A stretch of 64,000 nt of DNA from Rhea pennata (taxonomy: Eukaryota > Chordata > Aves > Rheiformes > Rheidae). The translations under genes were made by a program, and so were the position numbers. How positions within the stretch are numbered: the first letter of the stretch is position 1; every line of letters starts with the position of its first letter. Under the pieces are notes generated by a model. The model was not told the origin of the DNA. It did no database searches and saw nothing but the letters and a program-made list of their open reading frames with translations. The stretch is from NCBI RefSeq assembly GCF_028389875.1, contig NC_084676.1:9920001-9984000 (forward strand). Reading direction: 5' to 3'. Below are positions 1-12,449 of the stretch, piece after piece.

Positions 1-183
1 AGGCGGTCGCGGCACGCGAGATAGCCCCCGCCCCGACACGGCAGAGAACGAAATGCCTCCTTCCCCGCGAGGCGGGGAGAGGTGAGGGGGAAAAGGCTGC
101 GGCGCGGCGGACCCCGATCTGCTGCTCCAGGGCAGCCACGTGCGCCCCACCGAGCTGTGGAGGCCTCGGCTGTGGGGGCGGGA

Positions 184-348
184 GGTGCGGTGCTGCCCGC
201 CCCGCCGCCGGGGGGCGCGCTCTGCCGGGGGGGGGCGGTGCGGTGCGGTGCGGTGCTGCCCGCCCCGCCGCCGGGGGGCGCGCTCTGCCGGGGGGGGGCG
301 GTGCGGTGCGGTGCGGTGCTGCCCGCCCCGCCGCCGGGGGGCGCGCTC
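184..348. repeat. 63-bp GC-rich minisatellite, about 2.6 copies
   Basis: The core TGCTGCCCGCCCCGCCGCC recurs at 191, 254 and 317, an exact 63-bp period, with internal GCGGT pentamer runs. The first two units are nearly identical and the third diverges after GCGCGCTC. Because 63 is a multiple of three, the open frames crossing it repeat a 21-residue peptide, which is an artefact of the repeat and not a protein. The array is G-rich on one strand and may fold into quadruplexes within the CpG-island promoter. Confidence 0.9.
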
Positions 349-518
349 CGCTCGGGGCGGTGGGCGGGGCGCCGCGCGGGCGGGGGCGGTGCCAGGCCGC
401 GGCCGGCGGGGCGGGCCGAGCCGGGCCGGGCCGAGCCGAGCCGAGCCGGGCGGCGGTCTGGCGTTCCGGCGCGGAGGCGAGCCGGCACGGCGCGGCGCGG
501 CGCGGCACGGCGCGGGGC

Positions 519-530
519 ATGCAGGTAGGG
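519..530 (+). other. NDST1: Candidate splice donor of noncoding first exon (a)
   Basis: The sequence GCATGCAG|GTAGGG has a good CAG|GTAGG donor match, with the cut after 524. It could end a noncoding first exon joined to the acceptor at 26311/26312. The exon start is not visible. A competing donor lies at 1200/1201. Assigning either to NDST1 is inference from position and strand only. Confidence 0.35.
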
Positions 531-568
531 GCCGGGCCGGGGCGGCGCGGCGCGGCGCGGCGCGGCGC

Positions 569-598
569 GGGGCCGGGGCCGGGGCCGGGGCCGGGGCC
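569..598 (+). repeat. GGGGCC hexanucleotide repeat, five perfect copies
   Basis: Five uninterrupted GGGGCC units, preceded by a run of GGCGC/GCGGC repeats from about 540. The motif is the one that forms quadruplexes and R-loops when expanded in human C9orf72. Here it is short and lies just 3' of a possible first-exon donor, as it does in that unrelated gene. No functional link is implied. Confidence 0.9.
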
Positions 599-1195
599 GG
601 CGCGGGGCCGCGCAGACAAAGGGCGGCGGGGCAGCGCGGCCCGGCAGCCGCCGTGCCCCGGCCCGGCCTTGCCGCCGCCGCTGCTCTTTCCCTCCCTCCT
701 CCGCCCGTGCGCGCCGGGCTGGGGGGCGCCCGCCTCGCCACGGCTGCGGGGGTCGCACGGCCCGGCCCGGCCCGGCCCGCCGAGCAGGCCCCGGCGCGGG
801 GCAGCGCCCGCCGCTCCCGCGCCTCGGCGCGGCCCGGCCGCCACACGCGGGGCCGCCGCGGGCTGCTGCCGCCGCGCCGGCCCTGGAGGGCGCGGGGCCG
901 CCGCGGGGCCGGGCGGCTGATGCCCGGGCAGCGGGGCCGCGGGCTGCAGGCGCCCTGCCGCCGCCGGGACGCGCAGGGCTCCGCGCCGGAGCGTCGCGCC
1001 CGCGCCGCCTTCCCGGGCGCCCGCGGGGACCGAGTCGCCCGCGAGCGGACGCGCCGCGGCCCCGCGCCCGGCCCGCAGCGGCATCGCTGTCCTGCCGGGG
1101 TGCTCTGCCCAGTCCCGGGCGAAGGCGCCCGCCGCCCTGGCGCGGGGTTTGGGCCGAGAGCTCACCGGAGGTTCTCCCGGGAGGTCCCGGGGTGT

Positions 1196-1206
1196 CCGGG
1201 GTGAGT
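1196..1206 (+). other. NDST1: Candidate splice donor of noncoding first exon (b)
   Basis: The sequence CCGGG|GTGAGT is a strong donor with the cut after 1200, exactly where the CpG island ends and lower-GC sequence begins. That is a typical position for a first-exon boundary. It competes with the donor at 524/525, and both could be used as alternative first exons. Assignment to NDST1 is inferred. Confidence 0.35.
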
Positions 1207-4200
1207 CAGCTGCCTGCCAGAGGTGCTGATAGCAGCCGGCGGCCCATCGCCGCTGGAAGAGATGTTGGGGAGCTGTGGAGTGAGGAGGCAGCTCCGTGAG
1301 CCAGCCTGTGTTCTGGAGGGGGTTTGGGCTTTTTGTTCCGTGTTTTTGCTGCTTCCCAGCTCATGCTGCTTTACGAGGAGTAAGAAGATCATGAATCAAG
1401 CGATGCTAAGCGAGGCTTCCTTTCCCAAACCCACCACCCCCAGCAGCACAAAAAGGCCTTCAGCGAATCTTTCTTGGCTTCATCAAGCCTTAAATCCCTC
1501 AATATCTTTCCGTTCTTCCTTCCAGTGTGTTGTGCTGGGAGCTCTTTGAAGAGAAGAAAGAAGCAGTAAGTGTTAGGCAGGAATGAATATGAATGAGTCA
1601 ACTGCGCTGCTCCCTGGACACCAGGCTGTGAATGACTTGCCCTTTGCAATGGGCACTGCTGAAAAGCTCGGAGTAGAAGGTACAAACTGCTTCCGCAAAA
1701 GTCAGAGCAATGTGGTTGCAAAGGGCACAGGTTGTGAGGCCTAAAATGCCCCTGCTCTGGAGGAGCATAAATGGCATTAAATAAAAATAATAAAGGATTA
1801 AAGGGAATCAGAACAGTACAGCTGGGAACTGGTTTAACGTACCACTCTTCTCACATGGCATGGCATTGCCTTTCTGGCTGGAGTCTCCATAAAGCACCTT
1901 ATAGTCCCCTCTGGAAGAAATCCTACCATTAAGTCAGCTATGGGTGAATTCCTTGGACTTTAATGTGTATCTGGATGTTTTTTGTTGATTTTGTTGTTTT
2001 TGATTTTGGGGGGATTTTTTTTTATACAGGTCTTCTGTTTTTTGGCTGCATCACTGCGCAGTCAGGTTGTGCCCTGCTGATGGGAGGGAGCCAATGATTG
2101 CCATGTTGCTCTTGATTCAGAAGCCTTGCTGTCTTGATGATCTTTCAGAGTCTTTTGGAAGACTTTCGTTGATTCAGAGGCCAGTGTTTTGTGTCTGTGG
2201 CAGCAGACTCACTTCTGCTGATGCTGCAAGAGCTGAGACTGAGCAACAGGATCCTTTTGCAACCTCTTGGGGGCAAGGGCCTTCCCTTCCCATGTTCATG
2301 TCTGGGTGCTGCTGCGCTGTAACGTGGGGAACATATTCCTAGTGTTATCTGTGCTTGGGGGGGCTTAGAAAGCCAGCGCTTTGCAATGCTACCTTGTCAC
2401 GGAGAGCAGCTCCCGTGACAGCAGCTTCTTCCTTTGTTACTGTAATCTTGAGAGATTTTTTTTTTCCACCAGGGCTAGGCTGGCTCTTTTGAGGCTGAGG
2501 CATAAACAGGGAGATAAACAGCACCATGCCTGCTCCTGTCAACTGTGCATGGGGAGCATGGTAGAGGAAGTCGCCTTTTTCCAGATAAAACAACCAAGAT
2601 GAATTCAATAGGAAATAAGTTCTTCACTTCTGAGTGAACTTGCCATGGGTGGAGAAGAAGGAAATTAAACAATAGAAAAATATGTGCATGGCTTTATATG
2701 GCAGAAAAAAACCAAAACAGTTGGTCTCCAGCAGGGTGGTTGAATGTCATCCCTTTACATGTGTAAGCACTCCTCTATGGGAGTGATGGAAAAGGTGACA
2801 GTGATGCCATTAGTTCTTGATGCCCGCTCATCTCAGGAGAGCATCAATGTTTGGGTATGGTGGAGCCAAAATCTCGTCGTAGGGTTTTTTGTCCTGATCT
2901 CATCCCAAGCCAAGACCTTGATCCTGCATGTCTGCAAACTCCCCTGTTGGCTTGTCTTCTCCTGCTGGTGTTTGCTTTATGATCCCATCTGTAGGCTGCA
3001 ATCTGGGAATTTCCTGCCATCTCTGCCTGGAGCTGTTGTGTCCTCCTTGAGGCTGCTGACTCCTGGCTATGGAAGGGACCAGTGCATGGCTTTGCTGGCC
3101 ACTGGTGTCAGGGCTTTGTAGAGTGACTGTGTCCGGAGTAACTGGAAAGCTCAAAAACATAGGGCCTTTCCCATTTCCTGTATCTTTGCAAACCAGTGGG
3201 TCTGTTTTGTTTTTGTTTAGGATTTGGTTTTGAATGGGAGTAGAAGACCCATTGCAGTTAAATGTATTTTTTGTTAAAGTTCCCCCCCCCCCGGCCTTTT
3301 CTTTCTGCATCGAACTGTCACTACTTTAAAACAGGACCTGTTTTAATGCACCATTGGTGGTAATTTAAACAGAAGAAAAGAGATACCTTACAAGTCAAAA
3401 CTAGGCTGAAGTGAACAGAAAATATTTTTTCAGTAACATTTCATGATAAAATACTGCATAGCCAAGCATGTCCCTGCTAGAGAGCAGTAAGGTGTAAATA
3501 ACACTACCCTGCTCCTCTCTGCCTCTGCCTGTGCTGACGCACTCCTGTCAGCTTTCCACCTTTTATAACTGTATTTGATTTTTGGAGGTACCTCTTTGGT
3601 TGCAGGCCTGTGCAACCCACTTGGACAGGGGACGGATGGAGGTGGTCCCAGTGAGCTTCCCTTCTCTGGTTTGTATCTTAGGGTGTTTCCAGCCAGGTTT
3701 TGGTAAGGGGGAGGAGATGTGATGGGAAGGGGCAGGCAGAAAGCAGCACTTACAGGAGAGTAAAGAGGTTGTATCCAAAGAGGCCACTGACTTTTTTATT
3801 AATCTTTGGCCATCTCCTGTGGAGATGGGCAGAGAGGGAGCTCTCCTGGGATTTTGTGCTTCAGCTTTTCTGGTGCAGCCATACAGAAAGGCTGGAGCTG
3901 CTTTCCTTGGTGTGGCAAAACTTTCTAGACTCTAAGCTTGGCTCTTCCAGCAGGAAGGACTGTGCAAGTGCAAGGACATCTGGAAAAGTTAAAATGCTCA
4001 GTCCAAATTCCAACTCCTCTCCTGAGAACCCAGTGATGAAATGTGCCATTGATTTGGTGAAAGGGGCCCTTAAAGCCTTTTTTCAGCCACATGTGAGCAC
4101 CTGGCATGGAGAGGCTGGAGTCATTCTTACCTGCTGGGGTGCAGGCATGAGGAAATCATGTGTTTGGAGCTGAGGCCTTCAGGGCTGCTGCATCCATGGA

Positions 4201-7200
4201 AAACTCCACCAGAGGCCTGGGGGACCATGGGGTTAGCACTAACCACCTTGGCTTCTGCCAGCATCCCTTTGTGCCCCCCCAAAAAGGGGCAAGGCCTAGA
4301 GTGTTTCAGCTTGGCTGTCATAGTTGCATGTAGGAGGGTGGCAGCTGGAGGGCTAAACTATGGCAAGATGACGATGGTTTTCTTTCTGTTCTGGCATGTT
4401 GAGTGTCTCTAGTCTCCAAAACATTTTGGTTAACCTGTTCCTTGGCAAGTACTGGGATTTGGGGCCTTTTATTTGCTATTTTACTTCTATTCCTCTACTA
4501 GACTCCTACATCGGTGCTTCCTGCCAACAAGCCTCTAGTTTCAGCAGAGCATCATAAGGGAAAACAATGTACCACACACCTACCCTTCTACTGCACAAGG
4601 CAGACCCAACACTTTCCACTTGTCTAATGTCCCTGTGACAGCTCCAGAAATTGCTTCTCTGGGAAAATTGTATTTTAGCTGCTTCTTTATCATAGGAAAC
4701 TTGCAACAAGGGAGAGCTGGGAACAAAGGTGCTGGCCAATGATTTGCAATTCTCCAGCAGCTGCTCTTTTAGCTGTTAGTGGTCTAGAGACTTGGACAGG
4801 AGAAAAGGTTTTTGTTTAAAATGGTTTTGGGTGCAGAATTTCACCTTCTACATGTAGTTTATTGATATTTACTTTTTTTTTTTTTCTGTTGAGTTAGAGC
4901 CTGCTAGAATTATGTTAGGATTCAGATGGAAAGAGAGAAGCAAGATATTAAGGTCCTATATCTTGCAATTGTTTTATGGCCATGGAGAGCTAAGGTTTTC
5001 AATCTATCTAGCACATGTTTCTAGCCCTGCTCCTGGAGGGACTTCAGACCCCAGAACTACTCTTGGGTCCTTGGGTAAGGAGATACTTTTGGCTGAGGTG
5101 ACAGTGTTGCTTTTTGCATTCTTACAGTGTGCAGTCACACATGTGCCAGCAGTTTCGAGCCTGAGACAAGGGGAAGGAGGACCTAGCGTATCTTTTCTGT
5201 GAAGTCTGGGTGGAGAGAATGTGTTGATGCTGCTCTCTTGGGGCCCATTTCACAAACCTTGGGGCCTGGAAGCTGTCGTGATGCAGCCTGTGAGTGCCAT
5301 GCCGCCACTGGGCGGGAACTGTGCAGATGCAGAGCAGCCTGCCGTTCCAAGACCCCTGAAAAGCCTTGGTGAGTCACGCAGCGCAGATGTAGGGAGAGGG
5401 CAGCCTGTAGCTTATGATTCATATTTTTTTCCTGCAGAGGCCATTGACTGTAATGGCAGAGCTTGCAGAAGATGAATCAATACTTAGCCGTAAATTCTGC
5501 ACAGGCCTCTTGGTGTGTGTGAGGGGAGCTGTTCCTCGGTTGTTTTGTCCTCCCCAAAACAGGAATACATTGGAGTGGAGGTAGCTTGTTCGTGCTTTGC
5601 CCAGGCACCACTGCCCAAGGAAGGGACTGAGACCCTCAGTGCTATCTCCAGGTGATGTGAGCTCTCCTGGGAGAATTTAGGAAGGTCAAAATATTCTTAA
5701 ATGTGAGGTAACCCAGGAGGAGCTGCCTTGGTACTTAGTGGGGCATGCCCAGAGTTCAGCCCTGGTGCTGGCCTTGTCTGGTCCAAAGTCTTGGAGATGT
5801 AAGTTGCCTTGGCCAGAGACTCTCTCCAAGGACTCTGCCATGTTGTCCGTCTTCTTCTGCTAGGAAACCCAACATGTCTTGGAAATCTCATCAGTAACAA
5901 AGTTGGGAGAGGAAGTGTTTTTCATCTCATTTTGCTGGGGCATATTGTGGTTGTTCATGCAGTAAGGGGTGTCTGTTTTCACCCATGGCAGCCTGGCCTT
6001 CTCCTCAGGTGCACTGGGTAGAAGTGTCTGACAGACTGTCATCCTTCTTAATTCTCTCAGCAATGTGGAAAGATTTGTGTCTCGCCTGATGGCTCTCCGT
6101 ATGGTCAAAAAGGATTATAATCCCCATGTAGTACCCCCTCCATCCTCCTAAGTGGGTGTGCCTGCTCTGATTGCTTGCTGCTCTGTTAACTGCCTCTCGG
6201 TGGGTCTGCTTTGAGAAAAACAAATTCTTGCTGAATATCTCCCTTCCTTCCTGACCACCATCTGCTTTTTCACAGTCTTATAAGGCCCTGCAGCCTGAGA
6301 GCTTGGAGGCTTTGTCAGTGAAGCTGTAGAGATGTGTTGAATAGGTCTGGCTGGTTGTGCAGAGAGAAACTGTGGCCAAGTGCACCTGGTAGCATGGCCA
6401 GGAAGGATGTCTCTTTTGGGCCTTCTCCACTGGCATGGCCTTTTTCAAAAGGAGGGTGGGATGGTGAATGGGCTGGAGACTGCTGGGCCTTCATGTTCTC
6501 GTTGACTTTGATGGAGGATCCATCCTGTCTCCAAGTGCCAGGATGTAGCCTATGTAGGGTCAGTCATGGGCAAAGACAGTGACCAAACAGGAGGAGGTGT
6601 TGCTGACTTGGAAGAAAGGGCCATATTATGTTTCTGGTGCTAGTGGAGTGAGGGCAGCAGGGTTGACAGTGGTACTTCAGGTAGGATAGTGCTTTTGGAT
6701 CAGATGTGGCCCCAAAGGATGGGGAATGGCTGGGGATAATTAACCATTTTGGATCCCTTTTGTGTCTAGGTGATCTCGCAGGAATGTGGGGAGTTAACGG
6801 TATAGCCCTGCTAAGGGAGAGCAACAACAGCAGCGTTGGTTGAAATATGACTGCAAAATGCTGTCGATGCCTAAAATCTAAATGCATGGCTTAGTCCATT
6901 TAAATCTTCTCTGGCAGCCTTGATTCATTCCTTGGCTATTCAGGTGCAACGCTAGTCTTGGGGATTTACATCTGAGAGAGGAATCCAGGCTGGGTGGCTG
7001 CCCAAGACGGCTGTGCTATGATGCACTGTGCAGACAAGTAGCAGGAAGACCAAGCAGGGTACCTGGCACAGGACGGGGATGCTTTGTCTGGTGGCTCTAC
7101 AGGGATATTCATGCCCAGCTGTCTTCCTGGCATGGGGGAAGTGTCCCCACATAGAGAGACCAGTAGTGGTGTTTAATGGTTGGTTTCCAGGTCCAACTAG

Positions 7201-10200
7201 CTGGTGGGATATGAAGCAGCACGTGTTACTCCTAGTTTATTAATTCTTGCGGGCTGAAAGCATGAGCTGGTGTCTGAGTGAATGGGACAGGTCCAGCACC
7301 AGGGTGGAGGTGTAGAAGAGACATCAGAGGGTGATTCCTATTGCATTTGTTTTGCTTTGAACTCCTTAAGAGGTGAAGATGGAACTGATGCTCTAACTTG
7401 GGATCAGATAACTGATGCAACATACTCCACATGCAAATGCTGTTTAGCTCCTGCAACCTCAAAAACTGTTTTGGAAATCAGAGGTGAGAGGCAGCTCAGA
7501 TACCAGGACCTTTGATGTTGCACTTCTGGGGGCCAAGCATATACTTTATCAGTAACTTTTTAGTGGGTGAAAGTGAAAAAGATATTACAGGTGTCTTCTG
7601 TATTCCACACCAGTCCCTGTTCTCCATTTGTATTTCTCTTGGGTTGGTGAGCATTACCAGGTGAGCCTCTGGTATTTTTTAAGGGTGGAAAAGTTTGTAT
7701 GGAGAAGTAATATCTTTTATTAGCCTAACTAATACCTTTAGGAAAAAAACAGATGTGCATTTGGGCTTGAGGAATATCCATGTGCCCCAAATGTTCCAGT
7801 TTTTCCAACTGTGTCGGTTGATCTAATAAAAGATCTGACCTCTGCCTTGCCTGGCCTGGCCATGACCTTGGAGCGTGCTGGTCCTGAGAGCATCCTGCTG
7901 GTATGTTAATGCACTGACTGGCTCTTAAGCTCTTGCCCGCTCAGGAAACCGGTTGCCAGAGCATGCTTGAATTCACTGCAGGTGCTTACCTGAATTAGGA
8001 CTATTGTCTCCAGACAGTCTGCACAGGCAGTGAGCACCCAGCCCCAAGGTTGCATCAGACTACTGTGCACCCCGGCAGGTCTGTGTCTGCTGACTGCGGG
8101 GGAAGCAGAGGTCGACTGCAGCTCAGCGAAGCCCCTGAGCATCAGAGAGGATAGATGTGGTCCTGAGAGAGCATCCTCAGTAGCTCGTGGGAGGAAGGGG
8201 TAACTTGTGCAATATTGCATCACTGCAGTGATTTCCAGACACAAACATTTGGGGGAGGGGGGAGAGGAATGGGGGAGTGTTGCTATCCCAGAGTGGTATC
8301 AGGTACACTGTGAGTTGTCTTGCACTTATGTTTTATGGATGCTTGTTCAGAAAAATGACATTTTGAGGCCGGATTGATGTTTGGCAGGACAGCCTGTGGT
8401 CCCCAGAACAGCTGGTAGTTGTTCTGTAGACTGGCTGAAGCTGGTCTCCTATGGACTTCAAATTCCCAGTAATGGGAAGCTGTCAGGAAAGTGAAGCAGC
8501 TGGTACATGCTGTAAGGCTTGTGATGCTCCAGCCTGCCTGGGCAGTACAGGAGCGGAGGGAAGTCTGCCTTGGCCAAAGGGGTATAAAAGTACTGCTGCC
8601 CCAGGCAGCGCTCTGTAAGCAAGCATCTAGGAGAAGTCTGCATAGGATGAGCCAAGCCCCCCTTCCTGTTTTGTCCACTGTTTACAGCAGAGCAGGTGCC
8701 TCTCCAGGAAAAATCTAGTCAAACAAGTGTTGGAGGTGGCAAAGAGTAGTGTTGGGATGGTTTCAGCCTGTGGATTTTGTCAGGGCAGAAGTCCTCATGC
8801 AGTTGGCAGGTGACAGTGCAGACTTTGACTCCTTGCTTCCTCGCAGGAAAATATGTGCATGTGAAACAGACAAGTGGTTTTTTTTTTCTTCCCTCAATCC
8901 CCTTTTTTTTTTAAATACTTGAAATTCAGACCCTGCTTATCCAGAAAGGCTCTTGGACACTTGGAGAGCCACAAGAACTGACATGGCACATTTCAAAACA
9001 GTGAAATCCAATTTACTGAGGGCATTTTTTTCACCCACACCTTTCCCTCCCCCCATCACCACCCAGCCCACTTAAAATTCATGGAGAGTTTTGTCAGTAA
9101 GAACCTGTTTCAATTAACAGACAAAAGAAACTCTCCTAGTTAAGCAGCTCTTTCAATTAAGGTTTGGGAGAATTCCCCAAGGTCTACTTCCTAATAAATG
9201 TCCCTCATGAATGAGGGTATTCCTCAGGCTTCAAGGGCAAAAAATCCACATGAGGAAGAGAAACCTACAAAGCAATCTAGCCTTTCCAGGGTGAACAAGG
9301 TGGCAGTGGTATACTGTGAATTACAACACAATCTTGGGCTCCTGGGTCTGGATTCTGTTCCCTTTTTGCCATCTTTGGGTATGTTATCTCTTTTTCTTCT
9401 GATTCATTTTTCCCTTGGGTAAAAATGATGTTGGGACCAGCCCTCCTCTAGTGCTGTGATACAGGGAAAATTGGGGGATCTGAGAGGAAATGAGGCCAGG
9501 TTCAGGCTCATTTTGTGGAGATGTGATTGAAGTGCCAGGTTATTTCTTTGGAAAAGTCGTGGGGGGAGTGAGTGTTGGCTGGCAAGTGGTTATGGGGTTG
9601 CGAGCATGAATTAAACTGAATCCTAAGCTCTGAGCCTCATGTTGGCATTGGCCGAGCAATGGGATAGGAAAGTGATTTTTGCCCTCTGGTAGGCCTGGAA
9701 ATAGAAGGAGTCATGATCCTGTAACACTCAGGACTTTTGGCAAGCTGATGGATGCTTGGTGCAAGGAATCACCATAGCAGTTTTGGATGGAGGGTTGTGT
9801 GTAGCAGGCCTCCAGGCTGTGGAGGCTCTTCACTGAGAAGCCAGGAGCTTGACCACAAAGATTCACTGCAGTTGTTCACCTGCATTCAGAGGGCCAAAGT
9901 TTACCGTCCTCGGCTGTGCCACTGTGGTGGGAGGGTGGACGGGGAGCTGAGAGCAACACTGAGACTTGGGCGCTTTGCAGGGACGCTTGCGTCTCTGCTC
10001 TGCCACATCTTTGCTTGGCCGCACCAGGGCATTGGCTGCTGAGCCTGCATCCTGCGGTTGTCAGCTTGGCAGGGGCCGGGAGCAAAGCAGTGCCCTGGCA
10101 TTCCCGCAGATCCCACGGCCAAGCGGGAGGCAAAGGGCAGGACGTGCCCCAGAGAGCCTTTGGTGCAGTGGTGGAGGGTGATAGGATGGGAATAATGAGA

Positions 10201-12426
10201 GTAATCGTTGTCCTAGTTTATGCAGAAGCTTCACTTTCTGTCTGCGGCTGCTTTGCTTCCCCCGTACTGTTCCTTTCATGTGGATGTCGGGAGACGAGAG
10301 AGGAAGGTGGCGGGCAGTGCGCGGGATGTGCATTTCCAGATAATCAGGGTGCTGGTAAAATGCCGCTGGGATGGAGTGGGGGATGGCAACCAGGAAACGG
10401 CCAAGAGCACTGTACAGCAAGGCTTGGGCACGGGTTGACCCTCTTTGGGAGTTTTCTCTTGTGTCAGCCCTGCCACTGTGAGCAAAGCTACTCTGTAACG
10501 GAGACGATGCTTTCCGCTGCTCAGGACTGGTGCTGAATGGAAAAGTGGTTTTGTTTGGGATTTTCAGTGTCCAGGTAGATCCATCTGTACAGCTCTGCAG
10601 GCCGGTGTGGACAGGACTAGCTGGGTCTGGGACCATCTCTGGGGCTAGAAATGTGTGCTAGTGCAGGTCCTGGGGAATTGGGCTAAAGCACTGGATCTGC
10701 TAGAGCTGGTCTTAAAAGCCTCAGTGCCCTTCAGTCAGCTCTGCCCGCCTGTTCTTGGGGACTGAGCTGGGCCTTGCCCTGCTGCGCTCTCAGCAGCCGG
10801 GAGCAAGCCCTGCAGAGCCTCTGCAGCAGGGAGCATAACCAGCCAGCGGTCACGGCCAGCAGCACGCCTGGGACAGCTGCGGGCCCTGCTCCGCTGCGGG
10901 ACGGGAGTCGAGCGGGGTGCGAGCCTTTATACAGAGCGCTCCTGGTTCCTGTGATACCTTGTGGCGTGGTTGGTTCCCTCCTCTGGGGTGGCGGCCCTGG
11001 CACCCTGGAACAGAGCTGCTGGAAGACGGGTGCCTGCCTTCTGGGAAAAGAATGAACATGTTTTAATCATGGACTTCTGAAAACATGACCCAATTCCTAT
11101 GCGTTGGGGTTGGTTTTCCCCAAAAATGTTTCTGCGTGATTTCTGCAAAATGTTGGTGGAAATCCTCCACAGACTGAAACCTGCCTTCCCCCTTCCTCCA
11201 TGAGGAAAGAAACATTCAGCTTCTTTATTTCATTACAGTTTCATTTCATTACAGTTTTTGAAGAAAATAAGGAAAATGTTTCCTTTTTTTCTTTTCTGGT
11301 GTTATCAGGGTACTTTGGGTGAAGAATGTCTTTTTTTAAAGCTAGATGCTTTGGCCAGAAATAACTCTTTTATGTAAAGAATTTTGACCATTTTTATCAA
11401 GCATATCATTCATTTTGATTTCTTTTTGATAGTGGAGGACAGAAGAAGGGCAGGCAGTAGGTAGCTGGAGCCAATGTTTTATTTCCACAAGGCAGTGAGG
11501 TATCTAGGGAAAAGTTGGTTCATCAGCAGCAATTCACATACATAGTCCCACTGGTCAGTTCTGAGCAGGCTTTATGTATAAGATCTTGTATTTAAATGGA
11601 GTGCTGAGAAAAGGGGAGGGTTTTTTGCTGAAATCCCCTGGGGTGGCACTATTCCAGACCTCAAATAAATCATGGATGTATTTTCCTGATACTCCCTTGC
11701 GTTTGCTGCTAGCCAATCCATTCACGATGCAAAGAGGCAGAGTGGTGAGTCTGGACTGGGTTAGGATGGGAACAGGAGTGGAGAGGCCAAATCCCTTTGT
11801 CTCCTTGTCCTCCTTGAGCTTAGAGCTACAGTGAGTCCCTTTGAGAGCCTGCTTGGAGGCTTTGGTTGGAGAGTGAGAGGGACTCTGGAATCAGTGAAAT
11901 GCTTTTAGTTGTGTAAAGGTTACCTGGTGCTTCACAGATGATCTGCCAGTGTCCTCTGGCATGGGAAGTTCCTTGGCATGGGAAGTTGTCACCTGAAGAC
12001 CCTTTGCATGTACAATTGTCTTCCTCGTACTTGAGAGTTGTCTTGAGTTTTGGGAGTCCTCTCTTCCCTAAGCTCCCTAAGTCCTCTAGGCTTCCCTAAG
12101 CCCCTTGACCAAGGTGAATGCATTTGTCCATTTTGTTTTTTTCTTTTGCACCTTTGGGCATGGGCGATGGGAAAAACCATGCCAGCATCCTTGAGGAAAG
12201 ATGTTCTCATCCTGTGTCCCTGCTAGTAAGCAGTTTGTTTTTATCCCTTACATGTTGTAACTACTGTTTGCTAAGCACTTAAGAAGCCCATGTAATCTAT
12301 GGCTAAGGCAGTCCTTATCTGGCATTATAAAACTGCTCTGACAGTGAGCAGGCATTCAGGTTGCCTTGGTGAGAGTGCATGGCTGTATGGCTGCGGGGGG
12401 CAGAGGCCAGTTTGGCCAAGATTAGC

Positions 12427-12449
12427 TTTTTTTTTTTTTTTTTTTTTTT
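12427..12449. repeat. Poly(T) tract, 23 nt
   Basis: An uninterrupted run of 23 T on the plus strand in intron 1. There is no CR1 or SINE sequence next to it and no obvious flanking direct repeat, so it is a simple homopolymer, likely length-polymorphic. Confidence 0.95.

Larger units (their letters stand above)
1..1210. promoter_or_regulatory. CpG island, probable NDST1 promoter region
   Basis: Almost pure G+C sequence with very dense CpG runs from the window edge to about 1210, where composition drops abruptly to ordinary intronic levels. It lies upstream, on the same strand, of a gene whose first coding exon begins with a 5' UTR that is itself spliced (acceptor at 26311), so a noncoding first exon and promoter must lie upstream. 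This island is the best candidate. No TATA box is visible, as is usual for CpG-island promoters. The transcription start cannot be fixed from sequence and could lie left of base 1. The alternative is the promoter of an unseen upstream gene reading away from the window. Confidence 0.55.

Noticed and set aside
8583-8590. TATAAAAG in intron 1
   Set aside because: A good TATA match, but with no CpG island, no downstream open frame or donor that would make a first exon, and such 8-mers are expected by chance in 64 kb on two strands.
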